Assembly (NCBI GenBank): GCA_026388595.1
Contig: JAPLJM010000184.1
Coordinates: forward strand, 1 to 6,206
Source: Deltaproteobacteria bacterium
GTDB taxonomy: Bacteria > Desulfobacterota > Syntrophia > Syntrophales > Fen-1087
Reading direction: 5' to 3'
DNA: 6,206 nucleotides
In this document: piece by piece, positions 1 to 6,206 of the stretch
Position numbering within the stretch: position 1 is the stretch's first letter
Layout: each line of letters opens with the position of its first letter
Notes under the pieces: model-generated
The model's database searches: none
The model's input: the letters and a program-made list of their open reading frames with translations, nothing else
What the model was told of the DNA's origin: nothing
Made by a program: the position numbers and the translations under genes

Positions 1-24
1 AGCGCTCGTATTCATTAATCGTGT

Positions 25-3000
25 TTAAGGCAGCTTTTCGATCGTCAGTTTGGAGGACAGGGTTTCATTGGCCCGGATCAGTCGCTCCTCAGCTGCATAG
101 ACGGCCACGACGGCCGACGCATCGGCCGACATGAAATAGCGGACCGCCGTTTCCTGCAACCGGCTCGCCGTCGCGTTGAGGACCCCCTCCCGGAAGGTCT
201 GACGGTCTTCATCGCTAAGCCCGGCAAATACGCGAGTCATGGCCGTGAAGCCCCGGCTGGCCGGGTCCATGGGCCGATCCAGGCTGCCGATGGCGCCGAT
301 GACGGCCTTTTCCATGTCTCCTTCAGCCATTTTTTCCTTTTTTATGAAATCGACGGCCTGACCGTAGATATCGAGGGTCGAAAGCAGATGCGGATCCCGA
401 TAGGACAGAAAAGCAAAGAGGCCGTTTGCGGGGTCATACTGGCACATGCCGCCATAGGCCCCGCCCTGGACGCGGATATGCTTGTAGAGATAGCCGCTGG
501 AGAGGTGCCGGGAAAGCACATACAGGGATGGGGCCAGGGGATCGGTGAATGTGGGCGCTTTCATGACTTTGGCTACATAGCATACCTGCGCCGGGATGGC
601 AACGCCGGCCTCCTGTGCCTGAAGATCGGGCAGGGAAGGCGGACCCACCGGCCCGCCGCCGGGCAATCGCACCAGCAGACCTTCAACCGCCTGGCCGAGT
701 TGCGCCAACCCTTCCGCGTCGGCGGTCAAATTAAGCGTCAGCCGCTCCCGTCTGAAGATCAGACCTTTCAGGCGGGTCAGCTTGTTTTTGAAGGCCTCCT
801 GGCCGTCGCTGAAGGCCTCCATCAGATCTGTGAGGAGTTGGAGCTGGGTCTTGCCGTTCCACTGCTCATCGCGGCCGGCAGCCACAGACAGCGACGCAGC
901 GGCAGAGCGCTTGGCAAAGAGGTGGCCGGAGGGAATCACGGCGGCATGCAGCCTGTTTTTCTTTTCCGCGAGCAGGTCCCGCATGCGGGTTTCATCGGAC
1001 AGATCGCCCCTGGTGAGGATGTCGGCCAGAATATCCACAGCATCGCCGATATTGCGGTCAAGGGCGCGCACCCGGAAAATCATTTTCTGCCAGTGTCTTC
1101 CCTGTCCGGCCATCAGCCCGGCGGAGAGGTTGCTGCTTAGCCCGCCGGTCTTCAGGGCGATCCGTTTAGACATCTGTTCGTAACCGAGGCCGGCGGCCCC
1201 CATATTGGTCATCAGCTTTCCCAGGAGCGGCAGGTAGGGCTGCAGGTCCTCCGGAAGATCGGAAATGTCAAAGGCCAGATCGAGATAGGCGATTCCGTTG
1301 GTAAAGAGGTCATGGGTCAGGGCGGGTATGCCGCCGATGCTCAGCCGGTCCGTAGGAATCTTCTCCACCGTTTTTTGCAGATCCCGGATGTTGAGCCGGG
1401 GCAGGCAGGCCAGAGTTTCCGGTGTATCCGCTTCCGCCTGGAAGGATTTCAGGAGCGCAGCGTCCCGGCGGATCTTTTCGACGTCCTCTGCCGTGAGGGT
1501 AGCCTTGATCGCGGCCAGTCTGGTTTTGAAGGATTGTTCCTGCTCATCGAGATAGTCCGGACTGGGTTCCATGACGGAAAGCAGCCGGTGAGGGTTCTCC
1601 AGGAACCATACCCGGACGACCTCCTGAAAGAGTGACCGATCTGCGGCCCAGCGCCGGCGGATATCTGCGATCATCCGGGGAAAATTGAGCCCGGCCAGCG
1701 GGTCGCCGTCATACAGCCAGGTATGAAAGACCCTGCCCATCAAGGTGATGCCGTAGGGGTAGGCGCTGCGCTGGATCTCCTTTCCCTGAAATTCCACCTG
1801 GTGGAGGGTTCCTTCGATGAGTTCCCGGTCGAAGCCGGTCTCGGCCACCCCGCGCAGGGTCTCGAGGACGAGCTGTTCGATCTGCCGCGCCTTTTCCGGG
1901 TCCGTGCCCCGCAGCCCCACGGCAAAGGCGATCTGCCGGAGGTCGCGCTCCAGGCCGGTGACAGGCGAGAGATCTTCTCCCAGACCGGAATCGATCAGCG
2001 CCTTGCGCAATGGCGCCGCGGCGCTCCCGATGAGGGTGCCGGCCGTGATCTGCAGGAGGAGGGCCGTATCGTGGTCGGTATTTTCCGACATCATCCAGCC
2101 CGTGTTGACGGTGGTCTTTTTATGCAGGCTTTCCCCTTTTGCCGCAGGATAATAACCGTGGATGGCCGACGGCCCGGCCCATCGGGGCTGGCTGGGGATG
2201 CCCGAATCCACATGGACGCGGTCAAAGCCGGTCAGGATGTCTTCCAGAAAGCTCAGATGTTCAAGGGTGGGAATATCCCCATAGAGGAACCAGCGCGCAT
2301 TCGAGGGCGAGTAATAGGACCGGTGAAAGGTCTTGAACTGTTCATAGGTGAGCGAGGGGATCGCCGCCGGGCTGCCGCCGGAATCGCAGGCGTAGGGGGT
2401 GTCGGGGTAGAGGTGCTCCTGAATGGCCTTGACCATCAGGCTTTCCGGCGAAGAATAGGCGCCCTTCATTTCATTGTAAACGATCCCCGAAACGATCAGG
2501 TCGCTGCCCGGGTCTTCCGGATCGGCCAACTCGAAATGGTGTCCCTCCTGGGCGAAGGTCTGCGGCAGCAGCCGGGGCCGCAGGACCAGATCGGTATAGA
2601 CGCGGGCCAGGTTAAAATAATCTACCCGGACCTGGCTGGCCACGGGGTAAATGGTCTTGTCGGGATAGGTAAAGGCATTGATGAAGGTCTGCAGGGTCCC
2701 CTTGAGCAGCTCGTTGAAAGCGTCCTTCAAGGGATAACGTTCCGAGCCGGCCAGGACGGAATGCTCGAGGATGTGCGGCAAGCCGGTGGAATCGGGGGGC
2801 GGCGTACGGAAGGCAATGGCATAGAGGTTTTCCCGGTCGTCGCAATGAAGATGCAGGCATTTGGCCCCCGTCCGAACATGCTCCATCTCGTAGGCCGTGA
2901 TGCGGATCTCGGGGATCTGTTCTACCCGCCGGATGACAAAGCCGTGCCGCGTTTCTCCCGGTATAACGGTAACTGCTGGACATTCCTTGGTTTGTGCCAC
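25..3000 (-). CDS. M16C-family zinc metallopeptidase (presequence protease / falcilysin-like)
   Basis: Complete 991-residue protein, the usual length for M16C enzymes, which are single chains of two M16 halves closing around a peptide chamber. The inverted zinc motif HxxEH is H76-I-L-E79-H80. The distal zinc ligand is E177 in NEMKG, and the family-typical NAFTYPDKT segment lies at 108-116. The second half keeps the substrate-contacting Arg and Tyr in RVQGGAYG (R843, Y849). By family layout, residues 1 to about 260 are the catalytic domain, roughly 215-410 the second M16 domain, roughly 475-725 the M16C-associated region, and the remainder the C-terminal half. There is no signal peptide or membrane segment, so it is probably cytoplasmic. 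Known relatives degrade unfolded peptides such as cleaved targeting sequences; the substrate here is unknown. The start is GTG: an in-frame TAA lies two codons upstream, and a GGAG sits nine bases before it. It follows the ATPase gene on the same strand and may share its transcript. Confidence 0.95.
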   Translation of the reverse strand: MAQTKECPAVTVIPGETRHGFVIRRVEQIPEIRITAYEMEHVRTGAKCLHLHCDDRENLYAIAFRTPPPDSTGLPHILEHSVLAGSERYPLKDAFNELLKGTLQTFINAFTYPDKTIYPVASQVRVDYFNLARVYTDLVLRPRLLPQTFAQEGHHFELADPEDPGSDLIVSGIVYNEMKGAYSSPESLMVKAIQEHLYPDTPYACDSGGSPAAIPSLTYEQFKTFHRSYYSPSNARWFLYGDIPTLEHLSFLEDILTGFDRVHVDSGIPSQPRWAGPSAIHGYYPAAKGESLHKKTTVNTGWMMSENTDHDTALLLQITAGTLIGSAAAPLRKALIDSGLGEDLSPVTGLERDLRQIAFAVGLRGTDPEKARQIEQLVLETLRGVAETGFDRELIEGTLHQVEFQGKEIQRSAYPYGITLMGRVFHTWLYDGDPLAGLNFPRMIADIRRRWAADRSLFQEVVRVWFLENPHRLLSVMEPSPDYLDEQEQSFKTRLAAIKATLTAEDVEKIRRDAALLKSFQAEADTPETLACLPRLNIRDLQKTVEKIPTDRLSIGGIPALTHDLFTNGIAYLDLAFDISDLPEDLQPYLPLLGKLMTNMGAAGLGYEQMSKRIALKTGGLSSNLSAGLMAGQGRHWQKMIFRVRALDRNIGDAVDILADILTRGDLSDETRMRDLLAEKKNRLHAAVIPSGHLFAKRSAAASLSVAAGRDEQWNGKTQLQLLTDLMEAFSDGQEAFKNKLTRLKGLIFRRERLTLNLTADAEGLAQLGQAVEGLLVRLPGGGPVGPPSLPDLQAQEAGVAIPAQVCYVAKVMKAPTFTDPLAPSLYVLSRHLSSGYLYKHIRVQGGAYGGMCQYDPANGLFAFLSYRDPHLLSTLDIYGQAVDFIKKEKMAEGDMEKAVIGAIGSLDRPMDPASRGFTAMTRVFAGLSDEDRQTFREGVLNATASRLQETAVRYFMSADASAVVAVYAAEERLIRANETLSSKLTIEKLP

Positions 3001-3100
3001 GATTTAATTCTCCGGAAAATGAAAATATTTAAACAAAAATCTCTTCCCCTGAAAGAAATCGATGCCAAGCAAAATCTGCCCGGGAAGGACATCTGGCAAC
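3001..3100. other. Short intergenic spacer between the ATPase and M16C genes
   Basis: The 100-base gap has an A+T-rich part (about 3015-3045) and a G+C-rich part around CCCGGG. The only pairing seen is a 4-bp TGCC/GGCA (3077-3080 with 3095-3098) across a 14-base loop with no T tract. I therefore call no terminator, and read-through from the ATPase gene is plausible. No convincing promoter was found. Confidence 0.5.
3010..3013 (-). promoter_or_regulatory. Ribosome binding site of the M16C gene, fixing a GTG start
   Basis: On the minus strand GGAG precedes the GTG at 3000-2998 by nine bases. The codons just before it read GAG AAT TAA ATC GTG. The in-frame stop therefore leaves this GTG as the first possible start, and the next in-frame ATG (codon 39) would cut into the N-terminal domain. 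Confidence 0.75.
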
Positions 3101-5401
3101 TTACACATCACCAATGGTTTGTGAAGAGCATACCCTTAAAACCTGATTTACATCCGTCAATCCCTGGAATATTTTTTGTATGCCATCCATGAGAAGGGTC
3201 CTCATGCCCTCTTGAACGGCCAGAATTCTCAATTCTTCCACATGCGCCTCGTTCTTGATGGCTTTCTTTAATTTTTCCGTACCTGCGGCTAATTCATGAA
3301 GGGCAAGCCGTCCTTTGTAACCTGTGCCGTTGCATTTTTCACATCCCTCTTTTTTCATGAACCGCACATCCCGGGAATAGGGCTCCATATTGTGTTCCTT
3401 GAACCATTGGGCGCCGTACAGGTGAACAAGCTCCGAGAATTCATCTTCGGTGGGAAGATATGGTTTTTTGCAATAATCGCATAATCTTCTCGCTAACCGT
3501 TGTGCTATGATTGATAACATGGCATCGGCAAAGTTAAACGGGTCCATGCCCATTTCTATAAGGCGAACGATTGTTTCCGGCGCACTGTTCGTGTGGAGTG
3601 TACTTAAGACAAGATGCCCCGTTAAAGAAGCCTCAATCGCTATTTTGGCGGTTTCCGAGTCCCGCATCTCACCGATCATGATCACATCAGGGTCTGCCCG
3701 CAGAAAGGAACGGAGCACCTCCGCAAAGGTCAAACCTATCTTGCTGTGGATCTGAACTTGCCGGAGGCCGCGTTGTGTAATTTCCACAGGATCCTCAGCG
3801 GTCCAGATTTTCCGATCCGGCGTGTTGATTTGAGCAAGGGCTGAATGGAGCGTGGTCGTCTTGCCCGATCCGGTGGGCCCGACACACAAAATAATACCGT
3901 AAGGCTGGGAAAGGGCGGCCTGGAAAGCCTTCAGGTTTGAATCTGAAAAGCCCATTTGGTCCAGGGGAAGGGGTTTGGAGGAGGCGAGAATTCTGAGGAC
4001 TGCGTCTTCATTACCGCCGGTTGTTGGTGTAATTTCAAGCCGATATTCGACCCGGCTTGTTTTAGACCTTAAAAGAATCTTTCCGCTCTGGGGTTTGCGG
4101 CGCTCGGTAATATCGAGTGCCGCCATGATCTTTAGTCTTGAGATAATGGCCTTTTTATAAAGCTTTGGAATCTGATGCATTACAGCACAGATGCCGTCAA
4201 CGCGGTATCTGATTTGAGACGGCTGATCTTGGATGCCGGGTTCGAAATGAATATCGGATGCTCCCCTGTTGTAGGCATCGAAAAGGAATTTATTAACGAG
4301 ATTCACAATCGCTGAATCTGATTCGCTGAGTCCTGATGCTTCGATCTCTTCCTCTACTTCAATTTCTTGATCCGCAAGGAGCTCGCCGATCAAATCATCC
4401 ATGCCAGCCTCTGCGCCAGTTTCTTCTTGGTGGTAATACTTTTCTATCGCTTCCGATATCTGCTTTGATGTGGCAATGACCATCTCGATCCTGCGACCCG
4501 TATAGAACCGCAGGTGTTCCTCAATGCTGTAATCTGTTGGTTGCGACGTTGCCACCACAAGACGATCGCCTTTGTCCATAACCGGAAATACATTTAATCG
4601 GTACACAACATCATAGGGCAACGCCTCCAGCGCTTTCATATTCGGCACGAAATTTGACAGGTCGAGCATATCAATACGAAATTTGGCAGCCAGGGCGGCT
4701 AGAAGGCTTTCTTCTGTAATGTGCCCAAGTTCCATGAGCAACTCGCCGATTTTTCTCTTTTTGTTTTTTTCCTTGATGGCCAGGGCATTATCCACCTGCT
4801 CTTGCGATATCAGGCCGACCGTTACCAGAATTTCTCCAATTTTGGCCCCTCGAGGTATTTTACCTGATTTATATGCTTCTTTGAGGGTATCTTCAACGAC
4901 ACTTCGGGGCATCATGTTGGCTTCAGATATGATTTCACCAAGGAGACGCTTTTTTAGCTTCTGCTGTTCAGAAAGTGCATTCTGAATGGAATCAGCTGAT
5001 ATTTGCCCTTGTGATTGAAGGATTTCACCCACTGCCTTGGTCTGACATCGGACCTTAACACCGAATGTGGGAAAAAATATGAGCCGGTGCGGGATATCTT
5101 GTTTAACCGACAACCCAAAAAATCCTGTAGAAAAAGAGTGCTCCTCTGAAACAAAAACTTGATAAGTGTTTCCAATGATTGTTGTAACATCCTCCTGGGA
5201 GGTGTTCTGAAGGTTTGCAAACATCCCTTTGGCATTGTGCTTCATCAATAGACAGCAAATTTCCGGGAAAAGGAATTTTTGCATCCCCGTGCTTCCCTTG
5301 ACCAAAACGTCAACTCCGCTGTCCTCCGGCATGAAAGGCTTGGCCAGGTTTACTTCCAGCCTTCTCCTATCCGACAATTCTAAGATAGCATCCACTTTCA
5401 T
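3101..5401 (-). CDS. GspE/PilB/MshE-type secretion or pilus assembly ATPase with tandem MshEN-like N-terminus
   Basis: Complete 766-residue AAA+-like motor of the type II secretion / type IV pilus ATPase family, which works as a hexamer on the cytoplasmic face of the inner membrane. In order: an unassigned domain at 1 to about 118; four helical repeats at 123-146, 153-176, 187-210 and 217-240; the rest of the N-domain to about 325; an acidic linker at 326-362; and the ATPase core from about 363. Core motifs are intact: ASDIHFEP (381-388), Walker A GPTGSGKT (508-515), AEDPVE Asp box (535-540), Walker B VIMIGEMRD with E578, and His box TGHLVLSTLHTN (594-605). The zinc cysteines are C641/C644 and C687/C690. 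Full motifs imply an active motor rather than a PilT-type retraction ATPase, which lacks the zinc module. No other secretion or pilus gene is in the window, so gspE, pilB and mshE cannot be told apart. The start is ATG, or possibly the GTG at codon 3. Confidence 0.93.
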   Translation of the reverse strand: MKVDAILELSDRRRLEVNLAKPFMPEDSGVDVLVKGSTGMQKFLFPEICCLLMKHNAKGMFANLQNTSQEDVTTIIGNTYQVFVSEEHSFSTGFFGLSVKQDIPHRLIFFPTFGVKVRCQTKAVGEILQSQGQISADSIQNALSEQQKLKKRLLGEIISEANMMPRSVVEDTLKEAYKSGKIPRGAKIGEILVTVGLISQEQVDNALAIKEKNKKRKIGELLMELGHITEESLLAALAAKFRIDMLDLSNFVPNMKALEALPYDVVYRLNVFPVMDKGDRLVVATSQPTDYSIEEHLRFYTGRRIEMVIATSKQISEAIEKYYHQEETGAEAGMDDLIGELLADQEIEVEEEIEASGLSESDSAIVNLVNKFLFDAYNRGASDIHFEPGIQDQPSQIRYRVDGICAVMHQIPKLYKKAIISRLKIMAALDITERRKPQSGKILLRSKTSRVEYRLEITPTTGGNEDAVLRILASSKPLPLDQMGFSDSNLKAFQAALSQPYGIILCVGPTGSGKTTTLHSALAQINTPDRKIWTAEDPVEITQRGLRQVQIHSKIGLTFAEVLRSFLRADPDVIMIGEMRDSETAKIAIEASLTGHLVLSTLHTNSAPETIVRLIEMGMDPFNFADAMLSIIAQRLARRLCDYCKKPYLPTEDEFSELVHLYGAQWFKEHNMEPYSRDVRFMKKEGCEKCNGTGYKGRLALHELAAGTEKLKKAIKNEAHVEELRILAVQEGMRTLLMDGIQKIFQGLTDVNQVLRVCSSQTIGDV
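4682..5035 (-). repeat. Four coding repeats: two MshEN-like repeat pairs inside the ATPase
   Basis: Protein-level repeat of 24 residues following the pattern xxGExLxxxGxIxxxxLxxALxxx. The units begin at residues 123, 153, 187 and 217, with the conserved Gly at 125, 155, 189 and 219. Spacing is 30, 34 and 30, so the units form two pairs, each with a 6-residue spacer. A canonical MshEN domain is one such pair. The third and fourth units match best (KIGEILVTVG, KIGELLMELG). The second is degenerate, with Asn in place of the inner Gly. The first-position Arg and last-position Gln expected for cyclic di-GMP contacts are mostly replaced: Lys/Lys in units three and four, while only unit one keeps the Gln (Q146). 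Confidence 0.7.
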
Positions 5402-5403
5402 TT

Positions 5404-5409
5404 CTCCTT
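5404..5409 (-). promoter_or_regulatory. Ribosome binding site of the ATPase gene, start ambiguous
   Basis: AAGGAG on the minus strand ends only two bases before the ATG at 5401-5399. It ends eight bases before an in-frame GTG (codon 3, 5395-5393). The second spacing is nearer the optimum, so translation may begin at the GTG, shortening the protein by two residues. An in-frame TGA at 5425-5423 with no start codon after it rules out a longer N-terminus. Confidence 0.6.
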
Positions 5410-5469
5410 TTCTTACACTTGCTCATGGTTTCGTCATCTTTCCTCTCTTACAAACTGATGGCGAAAACA

Positions 5470-5497
5470 CTTCTACCTAACATGGAATACGACTCAA
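5470..5497 (-). promoter_or_regulatory. Candidate sigma-70 promoter for the ATPase gene
   Basis: On the minus strand TTGAGT (5497-5492; four of six matches to TTGACA) is followed after 16 bases by TAGAAG (5475-5470; four of six to TATAAT). Transcription would start near 5463, leaving a leader of about 60 bases. Both boxes are imperfect, and the call rests mainly on position and spacing. Confidence 0.25.
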
Positions 5498-5545
5498 ATC
5501 CACCTTTTCCTGACCGAAAGAGCCTACACCGATACAAAATCTCTG

Positions 5546-5565
5546 CGACTTGCATTCGCAATTCG
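5546..5565. promoter_or_regulatory. Imperfect dyad in the divergent intergenic region, possible operator
   Basis: Half-sites CGACTTGC and GCAATTCG surround a four-base centre ATTC. CGA pairs with TCG and TTGC with GCAA, with one mismatched pair. The dyad covers the candidate -35 box of the plus-strand gene, where a repressor or activator site would be expected. Seven pairs is near what chance allows in 221 bases, so this is tentative. Confidence 0.25.
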
Positions 5566-5580
5566 ATGGTGTTATAGAAT
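5550..5580 (+). promoter_or_regulatory. Candidate sigma-70 promoter for the exported serine protease gene
   Basis: TTGCAT at 5550-5555 is followed after 17 bases by TATAGA (5573-5578), overlapping TAGAAT (5575-5580; five of six matches to TATAAT, spacing 19). The start point would be near 5586, giving a leader of about 37 bases to the ATG at 5623. A 5-bp hairpin TTCAT/ATGAA (5581-5585 with 5594-5598) lies at the beginning of that leader. Confidence 0.4.
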
Positions 5581-5609
5581 TTCATGCACCCCTATGAATG
5601 ACAAGGAAC

Positions 5610-5613
5610 GGAG
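5610..5613 (+). promoter_or_regulatory. Ribosome binding site of the serine protease gene
   Basis: GGAG ends nine bases before the ATG at 5623-5625. An in-frame TGA at 5599-5601 closes the frame upstream, with no ATG, GTG or TTG codon in frame between it and 5623. This makes 5623 the first possible start and places the signal peptide exactly at the N-terminus. Confidence 0.7.
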
Positions 5614-5622
5614 ACTGCCGCC

Positions 5623-6206
5623 ATGCAAAGATCGGTAAGAAATATCAGCAGCTTAGTGCTCGTGGTCTTGATGATCCTGGTGCCCGCAGCCTGGTGCGCG
5701 GATTGGAAACCCCTGCCGTCGACGGCAGACTACCAGTCGCAGATCGATCTCGACTCCGTTGGAATATACGGCGTCTTCACGCTGAACCGCGCCTACGTGC
5801 GACCGCAGACGCTCACATCGGGTAAGACCTATTCCACCCTGCGCTCTCAGTATTACGCGCTCTGCGATGAGGGCAAGATCTCCTTGGGAACGGCTCAATA
5901 CTACAGCGAAGACGGGAAACTGACGCACATCGATTTTCGGAGAGACTGGCATTCGAAGTTTGAGGCACCGAAAAAGGAAACGGACGCCGCCGCAGCCATG
6001 ACGCAGGCCTGCGACCGGCTCACGGGGCGGTCCGGCGTCTCCGGGGCAGCCATGAAGAAAGCCGGATCCGTGAAACCGGCCCGGCGGACCGCTTCGACCG
6101 GATCGGGTATCGTGATCACCCGAAACGGGCTCATTTTGACCAATGAGCATGTGGTCCGGCAATGCGACACCTATCAGGTCGTTCTCAGTCCAACCCGCAC
6201 CCTGAA
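5623..6206 (+). CDS. Exported trypsin-like serine protease with N-terminal surface-adhesin-E-like domain (3' end outside window)
   Basis: The first 194 codons of a gene that continues past the window. Residues 1 to about 25 form a signal peptide: basic MQRSVR, a hydrophobic run LVLVVLMILV (11-20), then cleavage probably near AWC-A or CA-D (25-27). Trp at -1 argues against a lipobox at C25, so the product is probably periplasmic or secreted. Residues 27 to about 133 resemble the surface-adhesin-E type domain: an opening W-x-P-L, an IDLDSV segment, a Y-S-T-L-R-S-Q-Y segment leading to C81, an AQYYSEDG segment, and a closing A-C-D with C130. C81 and C130 may form a disulfide. A basic Ala/Lys/Arg linker (about 134-158) leads into the protease: GSGIVITRNG then LTNEHVV, with catalytic His H176, and C181 as in HVVxxC bacterial trypsin-like proteases. 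The catalytic Asp and Ser, and any PDZ domain, would lie downstream. Transcribed away from the ATPase gene. Confidence 0.85.
   Translation, partial: MQRSVRNISSLVLVVLMILVPAAWCADWKPLPSTADYQSQIDLDSVGIYGVFTLNRAYVRPQTLTSGKTYSTLRSQYYALCDEGKISLGTAQYYSEDGKLTHIDFRRDWHSKFEAPKKETDAAAAMTQACDRLTGRSGVSGAAMKKAGSVKPARRTASTGSGIVITRNGLILTNEHVVRQCDTYQVVLSPTRTL

Noticed and set aside
1..15. A minus-strand ATG at 15-13, nine bases after the M16C stop, opening a frame MNTSA that leaves the window.
   Set aside because: Only five codons are visible and no clear ribosome binding site precedes it. It may be the next gene of an operon, but it cannot be supported here.
3049..3068. A sigma-54-like -24 element (TTGGCA on the minus strand, 3068-3063) upstream of the M16C gene.
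   Set aside because: The required GC at -12 is absent (the position reads TCTTT), and no good sigma-70 -10 box follows at the right distance either.
3077..3098. A TGCC/GGCA inverted repeat between the two minus-strand genes, considered as a terminator.
   Set aside because: A stem of four pairs with a 14-base loop and no following T run is too weak for an intrinsic terminator.
1723..3192. A 489-codon open frame on the plus strand opposite the M16C gene, with shorter plus-strand frames at 388-1140, 782-1183 and 1312-1635.
   Set aside because: They lie antisense to a gene with complete catalytic motifs, their translations show no recognisable domain, and long antisense frames are expected opposite G+C-rich coding sequence.
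5372..5428. A 19-codon minus-strand frame (ATG at 5428) overlapping the start of the ATPase gene, considered as a leader peptide.
   Set aside because: It has no ribosome binding site of its own and no attenuator-like hairpins. A frame this short is expected by chance.
5653..6162. A 169-codon minus-strand frame, and an overlapping 75-codon plus-strand frame at 5598-5825.
   Set aside because: Both overlap the exported protease frame, which has a signal peptide, a ribosome binding site and a catalytic His motif. These frames show none of that.

Overview
The window looks like chromosomal DNA of a Gram-negative bacterium. The style of the secretion-type ATPase (a STLHTNSAPET segment, a four-cysteine zinc motif, a helical-repeat N-terminus) suggests a relative of the Desulfobacterota (former Deltaproteobacteria). 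This placement is inference from recalled family resemblance, not from a search.

Layout: three protein genes were found and no RNA genes, insertion sequences or CRISPR arrays. Positions 25-3000 (minus strand) encode a complete 991-residue M16C metallopeptidase of the presequence-protease/falcilysin type. Positions 3101-5401 (minus) encode a complete 766-residue GspE/PilB/MshE-type ATPase with an elaborate N-terminus: an unassigned domain of about 118 residues, then four helical repeats arranged as two MshEN-like pairs. The two genes are co-directional, 100 bases apart, with no convincing terminator between them. They may be co-transcribed, ATPase first. Positions 5623-6206 (plus) hold the 5' part of a divergently transcribed exported protein: a signal peptide, a surface-adhesin-E-like domain, then the start of a trypsin/DegP-like serine protease with its catalytic His. 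The gene runs off the window.

The 221-base divergent intergenic region (5402-5622) holds candidate promoters for both directions and a short imperfect dyad overlapping the plus-strand -35 box. Spot counts show that the ATPase gene is clearly lower in G+C (about 37-47% in sampled lines) than its two neighbours (57-68%).

Together the genes combine peptide degradation in the cytoplasm (M16C), a motor ATPase for pilus or type II secretion-like assembly that may sense a ligand, and an envelope serine protease. No pilin, inner-membrane platform or secretin gene is present, so the ATPase's partners must lie elsewhere. Nothing shows that the three genes form one system. The most unusual item is the doubled MshEN-like module of the ATPase.
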